NCBI RefSeq assembly: GCF_020442045.1
Contig: NZ_JAGRLA010000104.1
Coordinates: 19,582-83,581 of the forward strand
Direction: 5' to 3'
DNA length: 64,000 nucleotides
Source of the DNA: Bauldia sp.
GTDB taxonomy: Bacteria; Pseudomonadota; Alphaproteobacteria; Rhizobiales; Kaistiaceae
Shown here: one piece after another, positions 43,894-52,394 of the stretch
How positions within the stretch are numbered: the first letter of the stretch is position 1
How the letters are laid out: every line of letters starts with the position of its first letter
Made by a program: the position numbers and the translations under genes
The notes under the pieces: model-generated
The model's input: only the letters and a program-made list of their open reading frames with translations
What the model was told of the DNA's origin: nothing
Databases searched by the model: none

Positions 43894-44682
43894 TCAGAGC
43901 TTCCAGCCGGAATGGATCGCCGCGATGCCGCCCGAGAGGTTCCGGTAGTCGACCCGGGAGAAGCCGGCATCGGCGATCATCGCGGCGAAGCGGGCCTGGT
44001 TGGGGAACTGGCGGATCGACTCGACCAGATAGCTGTAGGAGTCGCGATCGCCGGCGACCATCTCGCCAAGCGCCGGGATGACGTTGAAGGAGAAGAGGTC
44101 GTAGAGCCGGTCGAGACCGGCGACGTCGACGGTCGAGAATTCGAGGCAGAGGAAGCGGCCGCCCGGCTTGAGGACCCGGAAGGCCTCGGAAAGCGCCAGC
44201 GGGATCCGCGGCACGTTGCGGATGCCGAAGGCGATCGTGACGGCATCGAATCGATTGTCCGGAAAGGCGAGCTTCTCGGCGTTGCATTCGGCGAAGGTGA
44301 CGCGGTCGGCGAGGCCCTTCCGCACGGCGCGCTCGCGGCCGACCTTGAGCATCTCGCCGTTGATGTCGGCGACGATCACATTTGCGCCTTCCGACCGGGA
44401 GGCGATGCGGAAGGCGATGTCGCCGGTGCCACCGGCCACGTCGAGCACCGAATAGCCATGCGCCGAACGGCGCGGCGCGCCGAGCCAGGCGACCATCGCG
44501 TCCTTCCACAGCCGGTGCATGCCGCCCGACATCAGGTCGTTCATCAGGTCGTAGCGGGTGGCGACCTGGTGGAAGACGCGGTCGACCATGCCCTGTTTCT
44601 CGTCGAGGCCGACCTCGCGGAAACCGAACCAGGCCCGGCCTTCCCGCTGCCGTGACGCCGCCCCGGTTGAACTCACTGCCAT
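43894..44682 (-). CDS. ubiE: Ubiquinone/menaquinone C-methyltransferase UbiE
   Basis: 262 residues. SAM-binding motif [14 protein letters not shown] (about 89-102), [18 protein letters not shown] near 55, [26 protein letters not shown] (about 160-185) and the C-terminal [11 protein letters not shown]. It adds the ring methyl group in coenzyme Q synthesis. ATG at 44682 has GGAGAAACGAG upstream; a longer frame adds 12 non-homologous residues. Operon with ubiB, divergent from mutM. Confidence 0.96.
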   Translation of the reverse strand: MAVSSTGAASRQREGRAWFGFREVGLDEKQGMVDRVFHQVATRYDLMNDLMSGGMHRLWKDAMVAWLGAPRRSAHGYSVLDVAGGTGDIAFRIASRSEGANVIVADINGEMLKVGRERAVRKGLADRVTFAECNAEKLAFPDNRFDAVTIAFGIRNVPRIPLALSEAFRVLKPGGRFLCLEFSTVDVAGLDRLYDLFSFNVIPALGEMVAGDRDSYSYLVESIRQFPNQARFAAMIADAGFSRVDYRNLSGGIAAIHSGWKL

Positions 44683-44706
44683 GTCTCGTTTCTCCGATCG
44701 GCGCGG

Positions 44707-44739
44707 ACGATAGCCCAAGCGCGCGGTTCAGGCTATCGT
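44707..44739. promoter_or_regulatory. Perfect inverted repeat in the ubiE/mutM divergent promoter region
   Basis: ACGATAGCC (44707-44715) and GGCTATCGT (44731-44739) are exact inverse complements with 15 nt between. The arms could be an operator, or two overlapping outward -10 regions of divergent promoters. No regulator can be named. Confidence 0.4.
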
Positions 44740-44772
44740 TCCCGCCCTGCCAAAGGGTTAGCGGAAATCCCC

Positions 44773-45654
44773 ATGCCGGAATTGCCGGAAGTCGAAACGG
44801 TCCGTCTCGGCCTCCGGCCGGTGATGGAGGGCGCCGTGATCGACAAGGCGAGCGTCCGGCGGCCGGATTTGCGCCGTCCCTTCCCGCCGCGCTTCGCCAG
44901 GAGGCTCGCCGGCCGGCGGATCACCCATCTCGGGCGGCGGGCGAAATACCTGCTCGCCGAGCTCGACGACGGCAACGTGCTCGTCATGCATCTCGGCATG
45001 TCCGGCTCGTTCCGCATCGAGGCGGAGGCGAAGGACACCCTGCCCGCCACCACCCACCACCCGCGGGGCAAGCTCGCGGCCCATGACCATGTCGTCTTCG
45101 ACCTCTCCTCCGGAGCAAGGGTGATCTTCAACGACCCGCGCCGCTTCGGCCTCATGGACCTCATTCCCCGCGCCGACCTCGCCCGGTCGCCGCTCTTCGC
45201 CCGGATGGGCATCGAACCGCTCGGCAACGAGATGGGCGGCGCGCTGATCGCCGGATTGTTCAAGGGCCGCGCGGCGCCGCTGAAGGCGATGCTCCTCGAC
45301 CAGACCAGGATCGCCGGCCTCGGCAACATCTATGTCTGCGAGGCGCTGTGGCGGGCGCGGCTGTCGCCGAGCCGCCCGGCGGGCTCGATCGCCACCGGCC
45401 GCAAGACCGCGGCGAACCGCGCCGATGCGCTGGCGGCGGCGATCCGCGACGTGCTCGGCGAGGCGATTGCCGCCGGAGGATCGTCGCTTCGCGACCATCG
45501 CCAGGCGAATGGCGATCTCGGCTATTTCCAGCATCGTTTCGCGGTCTATGACCGGGAAGGCGAGCCGTGCCCGCGCCACGACTGTTCCGGCATCGTCCGC
45601 CGCATGGTTCAATCCGGGCGCTCGACCTTCTATTGTCCGGTCTGCCAGAAATGA
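44773..45654 (+). CDS. mutM: Formamidopyrimidine-DNA glycosylase
   Basis: 293 residues. The catalytic N-terminal PELPEVETV (Pro2, Glu3) is intact after removal of Met. [10 protein letters not shown] has the conserved Lys; [13 protein letters not shown] is the helix-two-turn-helix; the C-terminal zinc finger is CPRHDC with CPVC (C-x4-C, C-x2-C, as in several alphaproteobacteria). It removes oxidised purines such as 8-oxoguanine. It heads the plus-strand set mutM-ech-rpsT. Confidence 0.97.
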   Translation: MPELPEVETVRLGLRPVMEGAVIDKASVRRPDLRRPFPPRFARRLAGRRITHLGRRAKYLLAELDDGNVLVMHLGMSGSFRIEAEAKDTLPATTHHPRGKLAAHDHVVFDLSSGARVIFNDPRRFGLMDLIPRADLARSPLFARMGIEPLGNEMGGALIAGLFKGRAAPLKAMLLDQTRIAGLGNIYVCEALWRARLSPSRPAGSIATGRKTAANRADALAAAIRDVLGEAIAAGGSSLRDHRQANGDLGYFQHRFAVYDREGEPCPRHDCSGIVRRMVQSGRSTFYCPVCQK

Positions 45655-45717
45655 ACGGATCGATCCCCCGGGGGCGGCTCCTCCTCCGCCGCGCCGCGCA
45701 AATCCCTTGAGGTGTAA

Positions 45718-46491
45718 ATGGCCTACGAAACGATCACGACCGACACCCGCGGCCCTGTCGCGCTGATCACCCTGAACCGGCCGAAGGTGCTGAATGCGCT
45801 CAATTCGGAACTGATCCGCGAACTCGGCGCGGCGGTCGACACCTTCGAGGCCGATCCGAAAATCGGCTGCATGGTGATCACCGGCTCGGAAAAGGCCTTC
45901 GCCGCCGGCGCCGACATCAAGGAGATGAGCGACCTGTCCTTCATCGAGGCCTTTTCGCAGGACTACGGCGCGACGCTGGCGCGGGTCGCGCGGGCGCGGA
46001 AGCCGATCGTCGCGGCGGTCGCCGGCTATTGCCTCGGCGGCGGCTGCGAGCTCGCCATGCAATGCGACATCATCATCGCCGCCGACACCGCGAAATTCGG
46101 CCAGCCCGAGATTACCCTCGGCATCATGCCCGGCATGGGCGGTACCCAGCGGCTGCCGCGCGCCATCGGCAAGGCCAAGGCGATGGATCTGATCCTTACC
46201 GGCCGGATGATGGATGCGACGGAGGCCGACAGCTCCGGCCTCGTTTCCCGGGTGGTGCCGGCGGGCGACCTGATCGAGGAAGCGATCAAGGTGGCCGAGA
46301 AGATAGCCGATCTCTCGCTGCCGATCGTCATGCTGGCCAAGGAGAGCGTCAACCGGGCCTTCGAGACGACCCTCGCCGAGGGCGTCCAGGTCGAGCGGCG
46401 GCTGTTCCATTCGATGTTCGCAACCAGCGATCAGAAGGAAGGGATGGCGGCTTTCCTCGCCAAGCGCTCACCGCAGTTCAAGAACCGCTGA
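45718..46491 (+). CDS. Enoyl-CoA hydratase
   Basis: 257 residues of the crotonase fold. Oxyanion residues: AAGADIKEM (about 63-71) and [13 protein letters not shown] (about 105-117); catalytic glutamates in the second motif and in [21 protein letters not shown] (about 128-148). It hydrates 2-enoyl-CoA in beta-oxidation or a similar route; it is the short-chain type common between mutM and rpsT in this order. ATG at 45718 is preceded by TTGAGGTGTAA. Confidence 0.95.
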   Translation: MAYETITTDTRGPVALITLNRPKVLNALNSELIRELGAAVDTFEADPKIGCMVITGSEKAFAAGADIKEMSDLSFIEAFSQDYGATLARVARARKPIVAAVAGYCLGGGCELAMQCDIIIAADTAKFGQPEITLGIMPGMGGTQRLPRAIGKAKAMDLILTGRMMDATEADSSGLVSRVVPAGDLIEEAIKVAEKIADLSLPIVMLAKESVNRAFETTLAEGVQVERRLFHSMFATSDQKEGMAAFLAKRSPQFKNR

Positions 46492-46501
46492 CGCGTAGCC
46501 G

Positions 46502-46530
46502 TTGACCTCGGCGGGACGCTTGCCTATAAG
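46502..46530 (+). promoter_or_regulatory. Promoter of rpsT
   Basis: TTGACC (46502-46507), 17 nt, TATAAG (46525-46530), 63 nt before the rpsT ATG. Both hexamers are close to consensus. This allows rpsT transcription separate from ech. Confidence 0.8.
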
Positions 46531-46592
46531 CACCGCCCAGCAGGTGGCGGATCATTCCGCCGCCATCTTTGTTATGTCCAGAAGGCGCATCA

Positions 46593-46859
46593 ATGGCCAA
46601 TACGTCATCCGCCAAGAAAGCAACCCGCAAGATCGCCAGGCGCACCGCTGTCGGCCGCAACCGGCGAGGACGGATGCGCAGCTACGTCCGCAAGGTCGAG
46701 GAGGCGCTCGCCGCCGGCGATCAGGCGAAGGCGGCCGAAGCTCTCAAGGCCGCCGAGCCCGAGATCATGCGCGCCGCGTCGAAGGGCGTCATGCACAAGA
46801 ACACGGCGTCGCGCAAAGTCGCTCGGCTGACCGCGCGGGTTCGCGTCCTCAACGCCTGA
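46593..46859 (+). CDS. rpsT: 30S ribosomal protein S20
   Basis: 88 residues, [20 protein letters not shown] at the start and a long basic helical bundle ending [15 protein letters not shown]. It binds 16S rRNA early in small-subunit assembly. ATG at 46593 fits the family start; an in-frame ATG 24 nt upstream is unlikely. It has its own promoter and a strong terminator. rpsT just upstream of dnaA is the usual rhizobial order. Confidence 0.97.
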   Translation: MANTSSAKKATRKIARRTAVGRNRRGRMRSYVRKVEEALAAGDQAKAAEALKAAEPEIMRAASKGVMHKNTASRKVARLTARVRVLNA

Positions 46860-46882
46860 GCTTCCCACCGCAATCCGGTGTG

Positions 46883-46911
46883 ACGGCACGGCCTCGGCCG
46901 TGCCGTTTTTT
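46883..46911 (+). terminator. Intrinsic terminator after rpsT
   Basis: ACGGCACGGC (46883-46892) pairs perfectly with GCCGTGCCGT (46897-46906) around a CTCG loop, followed by a T run to 46911. Clear rho-independent terminator. Confidence 0.93.
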
Positions 46912-47467
46912 GTTCGGCGGCTAATCCCCGAAGAGCCGCCAACACGCCTGGTGGCGAGTCGCCCCCGAAAGCGGGCTGACTCTCATTTCCGTTGGTTTTC
47001 AACACCATGCCGGCAAGTTGCCGCAACCCGTGATTGACCGGCCACAATTCGGGGCGAGTCAAGAGGTGCGGCCAAAAATTTTTCGCAGGCTAAGGCGGCT
47101 CGTAACGATCAAAATTGATTCCATTGACTCGCAAAGGCTTAACCTCCCGGGCGCGACATTTCGCCTGCATCGGGCGCCTTTTGAAGCGCCATCCGGTCGC
47201 GAATCATCGACCGTGGGCATTGCGATATCGGCCTGTCTGTGGTTTCTTGGCTTCAGGTTGGCGTCACAGTCCAGCCACCAATAAGTCAAGAGCATGGGGC
47301 GTTGATCGAGCGTAATATTATTATTGCGGCTGGATTATCTGGTCCGGGTTTCAGTATCCGTTTCACGTAAACTTCTCCCATCTGGAGAAGACCTTCTCGT
47401 GTAAGAGAAAATCATTCGATAGAGTGCCGGCGGAGGCAGGAATCGTCTTCCCGGCAAAGGGAGAGCT
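46912..47467. other. AT-richer gene-free region upstream of rhodanese-dnaA
   Basis: 556 nt with clearly lower GC than the rest, including GGCCAAAAATTTTTCGCAGG, GATCAAAATTGATTCC, CGTAATATTATTATTGCGG and GGCTTAACC. No reading frame on either strand looks real. I found no convincing DnaA boxes (TTATCCACA-like), so I do not call an origin. It probably carries the promoter and control region of the rhodanese-dnaA unit; TTGACT near 47122 may be a -35. Confidence 0.5.
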
Positions 47468-47914
47468 ATGTCTTCAAGCATGGATGTCGGCTATGCGGGC
47501 GATGTATCTGCAAAAGCCGCCTGGGAGTCGCTGGCCGCCTCGGCGGACGCGATCCTGGTCGATGTCCGGACGCGCGCCGAGTGGACCTATGTCGGCGTGC
47601 CGGTGCTTTCCGGCATAGACAAGGAAACCCTCTTCGTCGCGTGGAACGATTTCGACACCGGAGCACGTGTTCCGGATTTCCTCGGGCGACTGACCGCTGC
47701 GGTTGCAGCGGCGGAGGGCGGCAAGGATTCGCCGATCTACTTCCTCTGCCGCTCCGGCGCCCGCAGCCGCAACGCCGCGATCACGGCGACCGAGGCCGGA
47801 TACGCCCGCTGCTACAACGTGGAACACGGATTTGAAGGGGATCTCGGTCCCGACGGGCACCGCGCCACCGCGGGCAGCTGGAAGGCCGAGGGCTTGCCAT
47901 GGGCACAATCATGA
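47468..47914 (+). CDS. Rhodanese-like domain protein
   Basis: 148 residues, single rhodanese domain. LVDVRTRAEWTYVG (about 31-44) and the active-site loop YFLCRSGARSRNAA (catalytic Cys near 98) are intact, so it can carry a persulfide. The C-terminal GHRATAGSWKAEGLPW is common to rhodaneses of this type. ATG at 47468 follows GGGAGAGCT. Its end overlaps the first possible start of dnaA, so the genes may be co-transcribed. Physiological sulfur acceptor unknown. Confidence 0.92.
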   Translation: MSSSMDVGYAGDVSAKAAWESLAASADAILVDVRTRAEWTYVGVPVLSGIDKETLFVAWNDFDTGARVPDFLGRLTAAVAAAEGGKDSPIYFLCRSGARSRNAAITATEAGYARCYNVEHGFEGDLGPDGHRATAGSWKAEGLPWAQS

Positions 47915-48033
47915 TGAGGCGGATGACGACAGGAGAACCCGCGGCGGCGGCGATTCCGGGTGGCGATACAGCCCGGGCTATCGAGGCGAAAATGGCCGGT
48001 GCGACCGGCGGAGATCACAGGGAGGCGGGTCTG

Positions 48034-49470
48034 ATGGGAGAGCGGGCGAACTCAGGCAAATGGGCCCGCGTCAGGCAACGTCTCCGCACCGAGCTCGGCG
48101 AGGATGTCTTCAACAGCTGGTTCGGACGGGTCGAGTTCGAGCAGGAGGACAAAAGCACCGTCTATCTGTCGGTGCCGACGCGCTTCCTGAAATCGTGGAT
48201 CATGTCGCACTATTACGACCGGCTCCTCGCGCTGTGGAAGGCGGAACGCGGCGATGTCGTCCGGATCGAGGTGATCGTACGTGGCGCGATCCGCGCCAAG
48301 GCGGTGCCGTCCGGCGAGGGCAAGGCGGCCGCCGAGGCGGCGCCTGCTGCGCGTCCCGCCGCTCCCGCCACGTCGTCGACCCCGGCGGCGTTGCGCCGGT
48401 CGGATGCGCCCGAGGGCCATTTCAGCGGCTCGCCGGTCGACAACCGCTATTCCTTCGACACGTTTTGCGATGGAGCCGCGAACCGGCTCGCCTTCGCGGC
48501 TGCCCGCGCCGTGGCCGAGGGCGGGGACGGCAAGCTCAACCGCTTCAATCCGCTTTACGTCCATGCCGGCGTCGGGCGCGGCAAGACTCACCTCCTCCAT
48601 GCGACGACCCGTGCCGCGCGGCGCGCCGATCCCTCGCGCAAGGTGGTCTACCTGACCGCGGAGCATTTCATGTTCCGCTTCGTCGCGGCGCTGCGCAGCC
48701 AGGCGGCGATCCCGTTCAAGGAAAGCCTGCGCGACATCGACCTCCTGCTGATCGACGATATGCAGTTCCTCCAGGGCAAGTCGGTGCAGCAGGAATTCTG
48801 CCACATGCTCAACGCCCTGATCGACGGGGCGCGGCAGGTGGTGGTTGCTGCCGACCGGCCGCCGGCCGAGCTCGAGACGCTCGACGAACGGGTGCGTTCG
48901 CGCCTCAAGGGCGGCGTCGCCTTCGAGATCGGCGCCCCCGATCTCGAGCTCAGGCGGCGGATCGTCGCGACCCGCTACCAGCTCGCCCGCGAGCACAATC
49001 CCGGCCTCGATATCCCCGAGCCGGTGCTCGACTACCTCGCCCAGGCGGTGGTCTCCAACGGCCGCGACCTCGAAGGCGGCCTCAACCGGCTGGTCGCCCA
49101 GTGGCAGTTCACCAGCCAGCCGATCACCATCGCCTCGGCCGAGATCACGCTGCGCGACCTGGTTGGCGCGCGAGAGCCGCGCCGGGTCAGGATCGAGGAG
49201 ATCCAGGTGGTGGTCGCACGCCACTACAACGTCTCCAAGGCCGACCTGCTGTCGAGCCGGCGCACCCGCACTATCGTCCGGCCGAGGCAGATCGCCATGT
49301 ACCTCGCCAAGACGCTGACGCCGCGCTCGCTGCCCGAGATCGGCCGGCGTTTCGGCGGCCGCGACCACACCACCGTCCTGCACGCGGTGCGCAAGATCGA
49401 GGGACTGATCGAAGGCGACAAGACGCTTGCCGACGAGATCGAGCTGCTGAAGCAGATGATCGACGAATAG
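48034..49470 (+). CDS. dnaA: Chromosomal replication initiator protein DnaA
   Basis: 478 residues from ATG at 48034. Domain I starts WARVRQRLRTELGEDVFNSWFGR; domain II is a short Ala/Pro linker (about 95-130); the AAA+ domain III has Walker A GVGRGKTH and Walker B LLLIDDMQFLQGK; domain IV has the DnaA-box motif FGGRDHTTVLHAVRKIE. It opens the origin when bound to ATP. GGGAGGCGGG precedes ATG 48034. An upstream ATG at 47899, inside the rhodanese end and behind GAGGG, would add 45 residues; I cannot exclude it. Confidence 0.97.
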   Translation: MGERANSGKWARVRQRLRTELGEDVFNSWFGRVEFEQEDKSTVYLSVPTRFLKSWIMSHYYDRLLALWKAERGDVVRIEVIVRGAIRAKAVPSGEGKAAAEAAPAARPAAPATSSTPAALRRSDAPEGHFSGSPVDNRYSFDTFCDGAANRLAFAAARAVAEGGDGKLNRFNPLYVHAGVGRGKTHLLHATTRAARRADPSRKVVYLTAEHFMFRFVAALRSQAAIPFKESLRDIDLLLIDDMQFLQGKSVQQEFCHMLNALIDGARQVVVAADRPPAELETLDERVRSRLKGGVAFEIGAPDLELRRRIVATRYQLAREHNPGLDIPEPVLDYLAQAVVSNGRDLEGGLNRLVAQWQFTSQPITIASAEITLRDLVGAREPRRVRIEEIQVVVARHYNVSKADLLSSRRTRTIVRPRQIAMYLAKTLTPRSLPEIGRRFGGRDHTTVLHAVRKIEGLIEGDKTLADEIELLKQMIDE

Positions 49471-49491
49471 CCGGCGATTTCGATCCAGCCG

Positions 49492-49524
49492 GTGGTCCAT
49501 GGCCCGATTTTGGTCGTGGACCAC
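49492..49524 (+). repeat. Hairpin in the dnaA-dnaN gap
   Basis: GTGGTCCA (49492-49499) and TGGACCAC (49517-49524) are perfect inverse complements around a 17-nt loop, 21 nt after dnaA. There is no T run, so it is at most a weak terminator or processing site. Confidence 0.4.
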
Positions 49525-49644
49525 GGCTTTGGACCTCTTGCGCTTTCAGGCTTGGCAGGCCAATTTCGAACGTCCGTCCCGGCGCCTGGCGCCGGCCTGT
49601 CGTTCCTGCCCGAACCGCCGGGTCTCCGATAAGGGTCTCCGATC

Positions 49645-50757
49645 ATGCGCGCGACCGTCGAGCGATCGCACCTCCTCAAGTCCCTCAACCACGTCCATCG
49701 CGTCGTCGAGCGGCGAAACACGATCCCGATCCTCGCCAATGTCCTGCTCAGCGCCGACGGCGGCCTGACGCTGAAGGCGACCGACCTCGACCTCGAAGTG
49801 ACCGAGACGGTGCCGGCCGAGGTCGGCCAGGGCGGCGCGACGACGGTGCCCGCGCATATCCTCTACGACATCGTCCGCAAGCTTCCCGACGGCGCCGAGG
49901 TATCGCTTGATAGCGGCGATGGATCGCGGCTCGAGGTCAAGGCCGGCCGCTCGCGCTTCGCCCTGCAGGTGCTGCCCGAGGCCGACTTCCCGGACCTCAC
50001 CGCCGGCGACTTCCCGACCCGCTTCACCCTGCCGGCGAGCGCGATGAAGATGCTCATCGACCGCACCCAGTTCGCCATCTCCACCGAGGAGACGCGCTAC
50101 TACCTCAACGGCATCTACCTCCATGTCGTCACCGTCGACGGCAAGCCGATGCTGCGCGCCGTCGCCACCGACGGCCACCGCCTCGCCCAGGCCCAGGTCG
50201 AGGCGCCGGCCGGGGCCGAGGGCATGGCCGGGGTGATCGTGCCGCGCAAGACCGTCGGCGAGATCCAGAAGCTGGTCGAGGAACCGGAGAGCGAGCTCAT
50301 CGTCGAGATTTCCGAGACCAAGATCCGCGCCACCCTCGGCAGCGTCATCCTCACCTCGAAGCTGATCGACGGCACCTTCCCCGATTACGTCCGGGTTATC
50401 CCGCAGGGCAACGACAAGGTCCTCAAGGTCGACAAGGGCACCTTCGCCGGGGCGGTCGACCGGGTCTCGACCGTGTCGAGCGAGCGCGGCCGGGCGGTCA
50501 AGCTGGCGCTTTCCGACGGCAAGCTGGAGCTCTCCGTCAACAACCCGGATTCCGGCAGCGCCAGCGAGGAGATCGCGGTCGACTATCCGGCCGACCCGAT
50601 CGAGATCGGCTTCAATTCCAAGTACCTGCTCGACGTCGCGAGCCAGCTCGAGAGCGAGACGGCGGAATTCCGCTTCGCCGATCCCGGCTCGCCGACCCTG
50701 ATCCAGGACGACGAGTCGGGCAGCACCCTCTACGTCCTGATGCCGATGCGGGTGTGA
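49645..50757 (+). CDS. dnaN: DNA polymerase III beta sliding clamp
   Basis: 370 residues with three clamp domains. Start MRATVERSHLLKSLNHVHRVVERRNTIPILANVL-type (given as separate marks: ERSHLLKSL, ERRNTIPILANVLL), middle ATDGHRLAQAQ and C-terminal ADPGSPTLIQ then LYVLMPMRV. It encircles DNA and holds polymerases. dnaA-dnaN order with about 175 nt between. The stop overlaps the next gene (GTGA). Confidence 0.97.
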   Translation: MRATVERSHLLKSLNHVHRVVERRNTIPILANVLLSADGGLTLKATDLDLEVTETVPAEVGQGGATTVPAHILYDIVRKLPDGAEVSLDSGDGSRLEVKAGRSRFALQVLPEADFPDLTAGDFPTRFTLPASAMKMLIDRTQFAISTEETRYYLNGIYLHVVTVDGKPMLRAVATDGHRLAQAQVEAPAGAEGMAGVIVPRKTVGEIQKLVEEPESELIVEISETKIRATLGSVILTSKLIDGTFPDYVRVIPQGNDKVLKVDKGTFAGAVDRVSTVSSERGRAVKLALSDGKLELSVNNPDSGSASEEIAVDYPADPIEIGFNSKYLLDVASQLESETAEFRFADPGSPTLIQDDESGSTLYVLMPMRV

Positions 50758-51329
50758 CCCGGTTCCGCAGCGAAAAGACCGACGCGACGGAATCCTTCTT
50801 CCGCGCCTTCAGGGCCGATTCCGGAGCCGCCGCCAGGGACTATGTCGTCGTCGCGCTTGGTCACGACGAGGCGACGGCCGACGAAGGCCTCCGGCTCGTC
50901 CGGCTCGGCATCGCCCGTGCCGCCGCGGCTCCAGCCGCCGACTTCGGCGATGCGGTTCCCCTGCCGGAGGTCGGCGGCCATGCGGTCATCCTCGACGGCC
51001 GCGACAACCCGCGCTGCGTCTGGCGGACGACCGGGGTCGCGGTAGAGCCGCTCGCCGCCGTCGACGACGCCTTCGCCCATGACGCGGGCGCGCTTGCCGG
51101 GCGCGAGGCATGGCTTGCGGGGCAGCGCGCGCTCCTCGCCGGCCGCGCCGGGGCCGAGGGGCTTTCCTTCGACGACGAAACCGACATGGCCTTCCTCCGC
51201 TTCCGGATCGTCTGGCCACGGCTCTTCGCCGACAAGCCGCCGGGGAGCGATGGTGACGTCTTCTCCATCGTCGCCGGCAGCATTCCCCCGACGCGACCGT
51301 CGGGAAGCGGGAAACAGGGCGGGACCTGA
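50754..51329 (+). CDS. ASCH-domain protein
   Basis: 191 residues from a GTG that overlaps the dnaN stop (GTGA). The middle part fits an ASCH (PUA-like) RNA-binding fold: PLPEVGGHAVILDGRDNPRCVWRTTGVAVEPLAAVDDAFAHD as the beta-barrel strands (about 65-105, cited for its pattern ILDG..PRCVWRTT.V.V.P...VD) and LSFDDETDMAFLRFRIVWP near 150. ASCH proteins are thought to bind RNA in regulation or modification. Coupling to dnaN is unusual. The tail is Pro/Ser/Gly-rich. Confidence 0.65.
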   Translation: MTRFRSEKTDATESFFRAFRADSGAAARDYVVVALGHDEATADEGLRLVRLGIARAAAAPAADFGDAVPLPEVGGHAVILDGRDNPRCVWRTTGVAVEPLAAVDDAFAHDAGALAGREAWLAGQRALLAGRAGAEGLSFDDETDMAFLRFRIVWPRLFADKPPGSDGDVFSIVAGSIPPTRPSGSGKQGGT

Positions 51330-51350
51330 TCCCGCACCGCCCCACGAATG

Positions 51351-52214
51351 CTATCGCACGAAGCTCCGCCTGAACGCGCGGGGGGTCATCCCCTTCGCGG
51401 CGCGGAACTGGCGGTTGAAGTTGGCAAGGTTGGTGTAGCCGACCGCCTCGGCGACATGGGCGATCGGCCGATCGCTGTTGACCAGCAGCGCGCAGGCCTG
51501 GCCAATACGGAGCTGCGCCACATACTCGGTCACCGTCAGGCGCGTGTGGCGGCGAAAGAGACGATGGAAGCCGGAGGGACTGAGCGCCGCGACCTCCGCC
51601 AGCGCGGCGACGGCGATCCGCTCGCGGTAGTGGGCATGGATATGGTCGAGGACGCGCTCGACCCGTGGCTGGTCGGGCGAGGCGACCGACAACCGGTCCG
51701 AGCCCGGCCCGGCGATCGGCGCCCTGTCGCCGTCGGTGGCAAGCAGGGCCAGCACCTCCATCAACCGGAGCAACCGGTCTGCCGGCGGACGCTCCGGGAT
51801 CGCCTCGATGATCGGCCGCGCCGCCGCCGCCGCCTCGCGCGAGAACACGACCCCGCGGCCCGCCTCGGCAAGCAGCGGACGGACGGCGCGCATCTCCGCG
51901 AGCTGACCGGTGATGCCGGCGGCCCACGCCTCGGTGAACCACATGACCACGGCATGGTGGGGCTGCGAGGGATCGATCGCCTCGGATGAGCACCAGGTGT
52001 GCGGCAGGTTGGGGCCAAGCAGTGCCAGGTCGCCGTCGTCGTAGGCGGCGAGAGAATCCCCGATGAAGCGCTGGCCACGGCTGTTGAGCGTCAGGGTCAG
52101 TTCGAATTCCGGGTGATAGTGCCATTCGAAGGGGATGCCGTCCGCGAGCCGGCGGTCGAGCAACGCCCAGGACGCCCCCTCCGGAACCGTCACCTTCTCG
52201 AAGAGCGGGCGCAT
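51351..52214 (-). CDS. AraC-family transcriptional regulator
   Basis: 287 residues. A cupin-like sensor domain (HYHPEFELTLTLNSRGQRFIGD with metal- or ligand-site His near 33; GDLALLGPNLPHTW) is followed by the AraC DNA-binding domain with two helix-turn-helix motifs (IAVAALAEVAALSPSGFHRLFRRH and PIAHVAEAVGYTNLANFNRQFRA). It likely controls the divergent YbiU-like oxygenase gene 180 nt away. Ligand unknown. Confidence 0.93.
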   Translation of the reverse strand: MRPLFEKVTVPEGASWALLDRRLADGIPFEWHYHPEFELTLTLNSRGQRFIGDSLAAYDDGDLALLGPNLPHTWCSSEAIDPSQPHHAVVMWFTEAWAAGITGQLAEMRAVRPLLAEAGRGVVFSREAAAAARPIIEAIPERPPADRLLRLMEVLALLATDGDRAPIAGPGSDRLSVASPDQPRVERVLDHIHAHYRERIAVAALAEVAALSPSGFHRLFRRHTRLTVTEYVAQLRIGQACALLVNSDRPIAHVAEAVGYTNLANFNRQFRAAKGMTPRAFRRSFVR

Positions 52215-52394
52215 GCGGCCTCCCCGACGACCGACGCTGTTTGCGCTTCGTGGCCGATATCAGACGCCACTTCAGTACCAGTTTTTGCCGCAACAGGCGA
52301 ACACAGGCCCGGCAACCTCGGGCAAACTCCCAGGTACACGAACAAGCCGGGTCGCGCGCCGAAGCGCCGGCCCTGTCCTCGGGAGGATCAGCAA

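Noticed and set aside
47018..47295. Small frames on both strands upstream of the rhodanese gene
   Set aside because: No ribosome sites, odd composition and mutual overlap; they arise in an AT-richer non-coding stretch.
46912..47467. Chromosomal origin (oriC) next to dnaA
   Set aside because: The region is AT-richer but no DnaA-box cluster was recognised, and rhizobial origins commonly lie away from dnaA. Left as unassigned.
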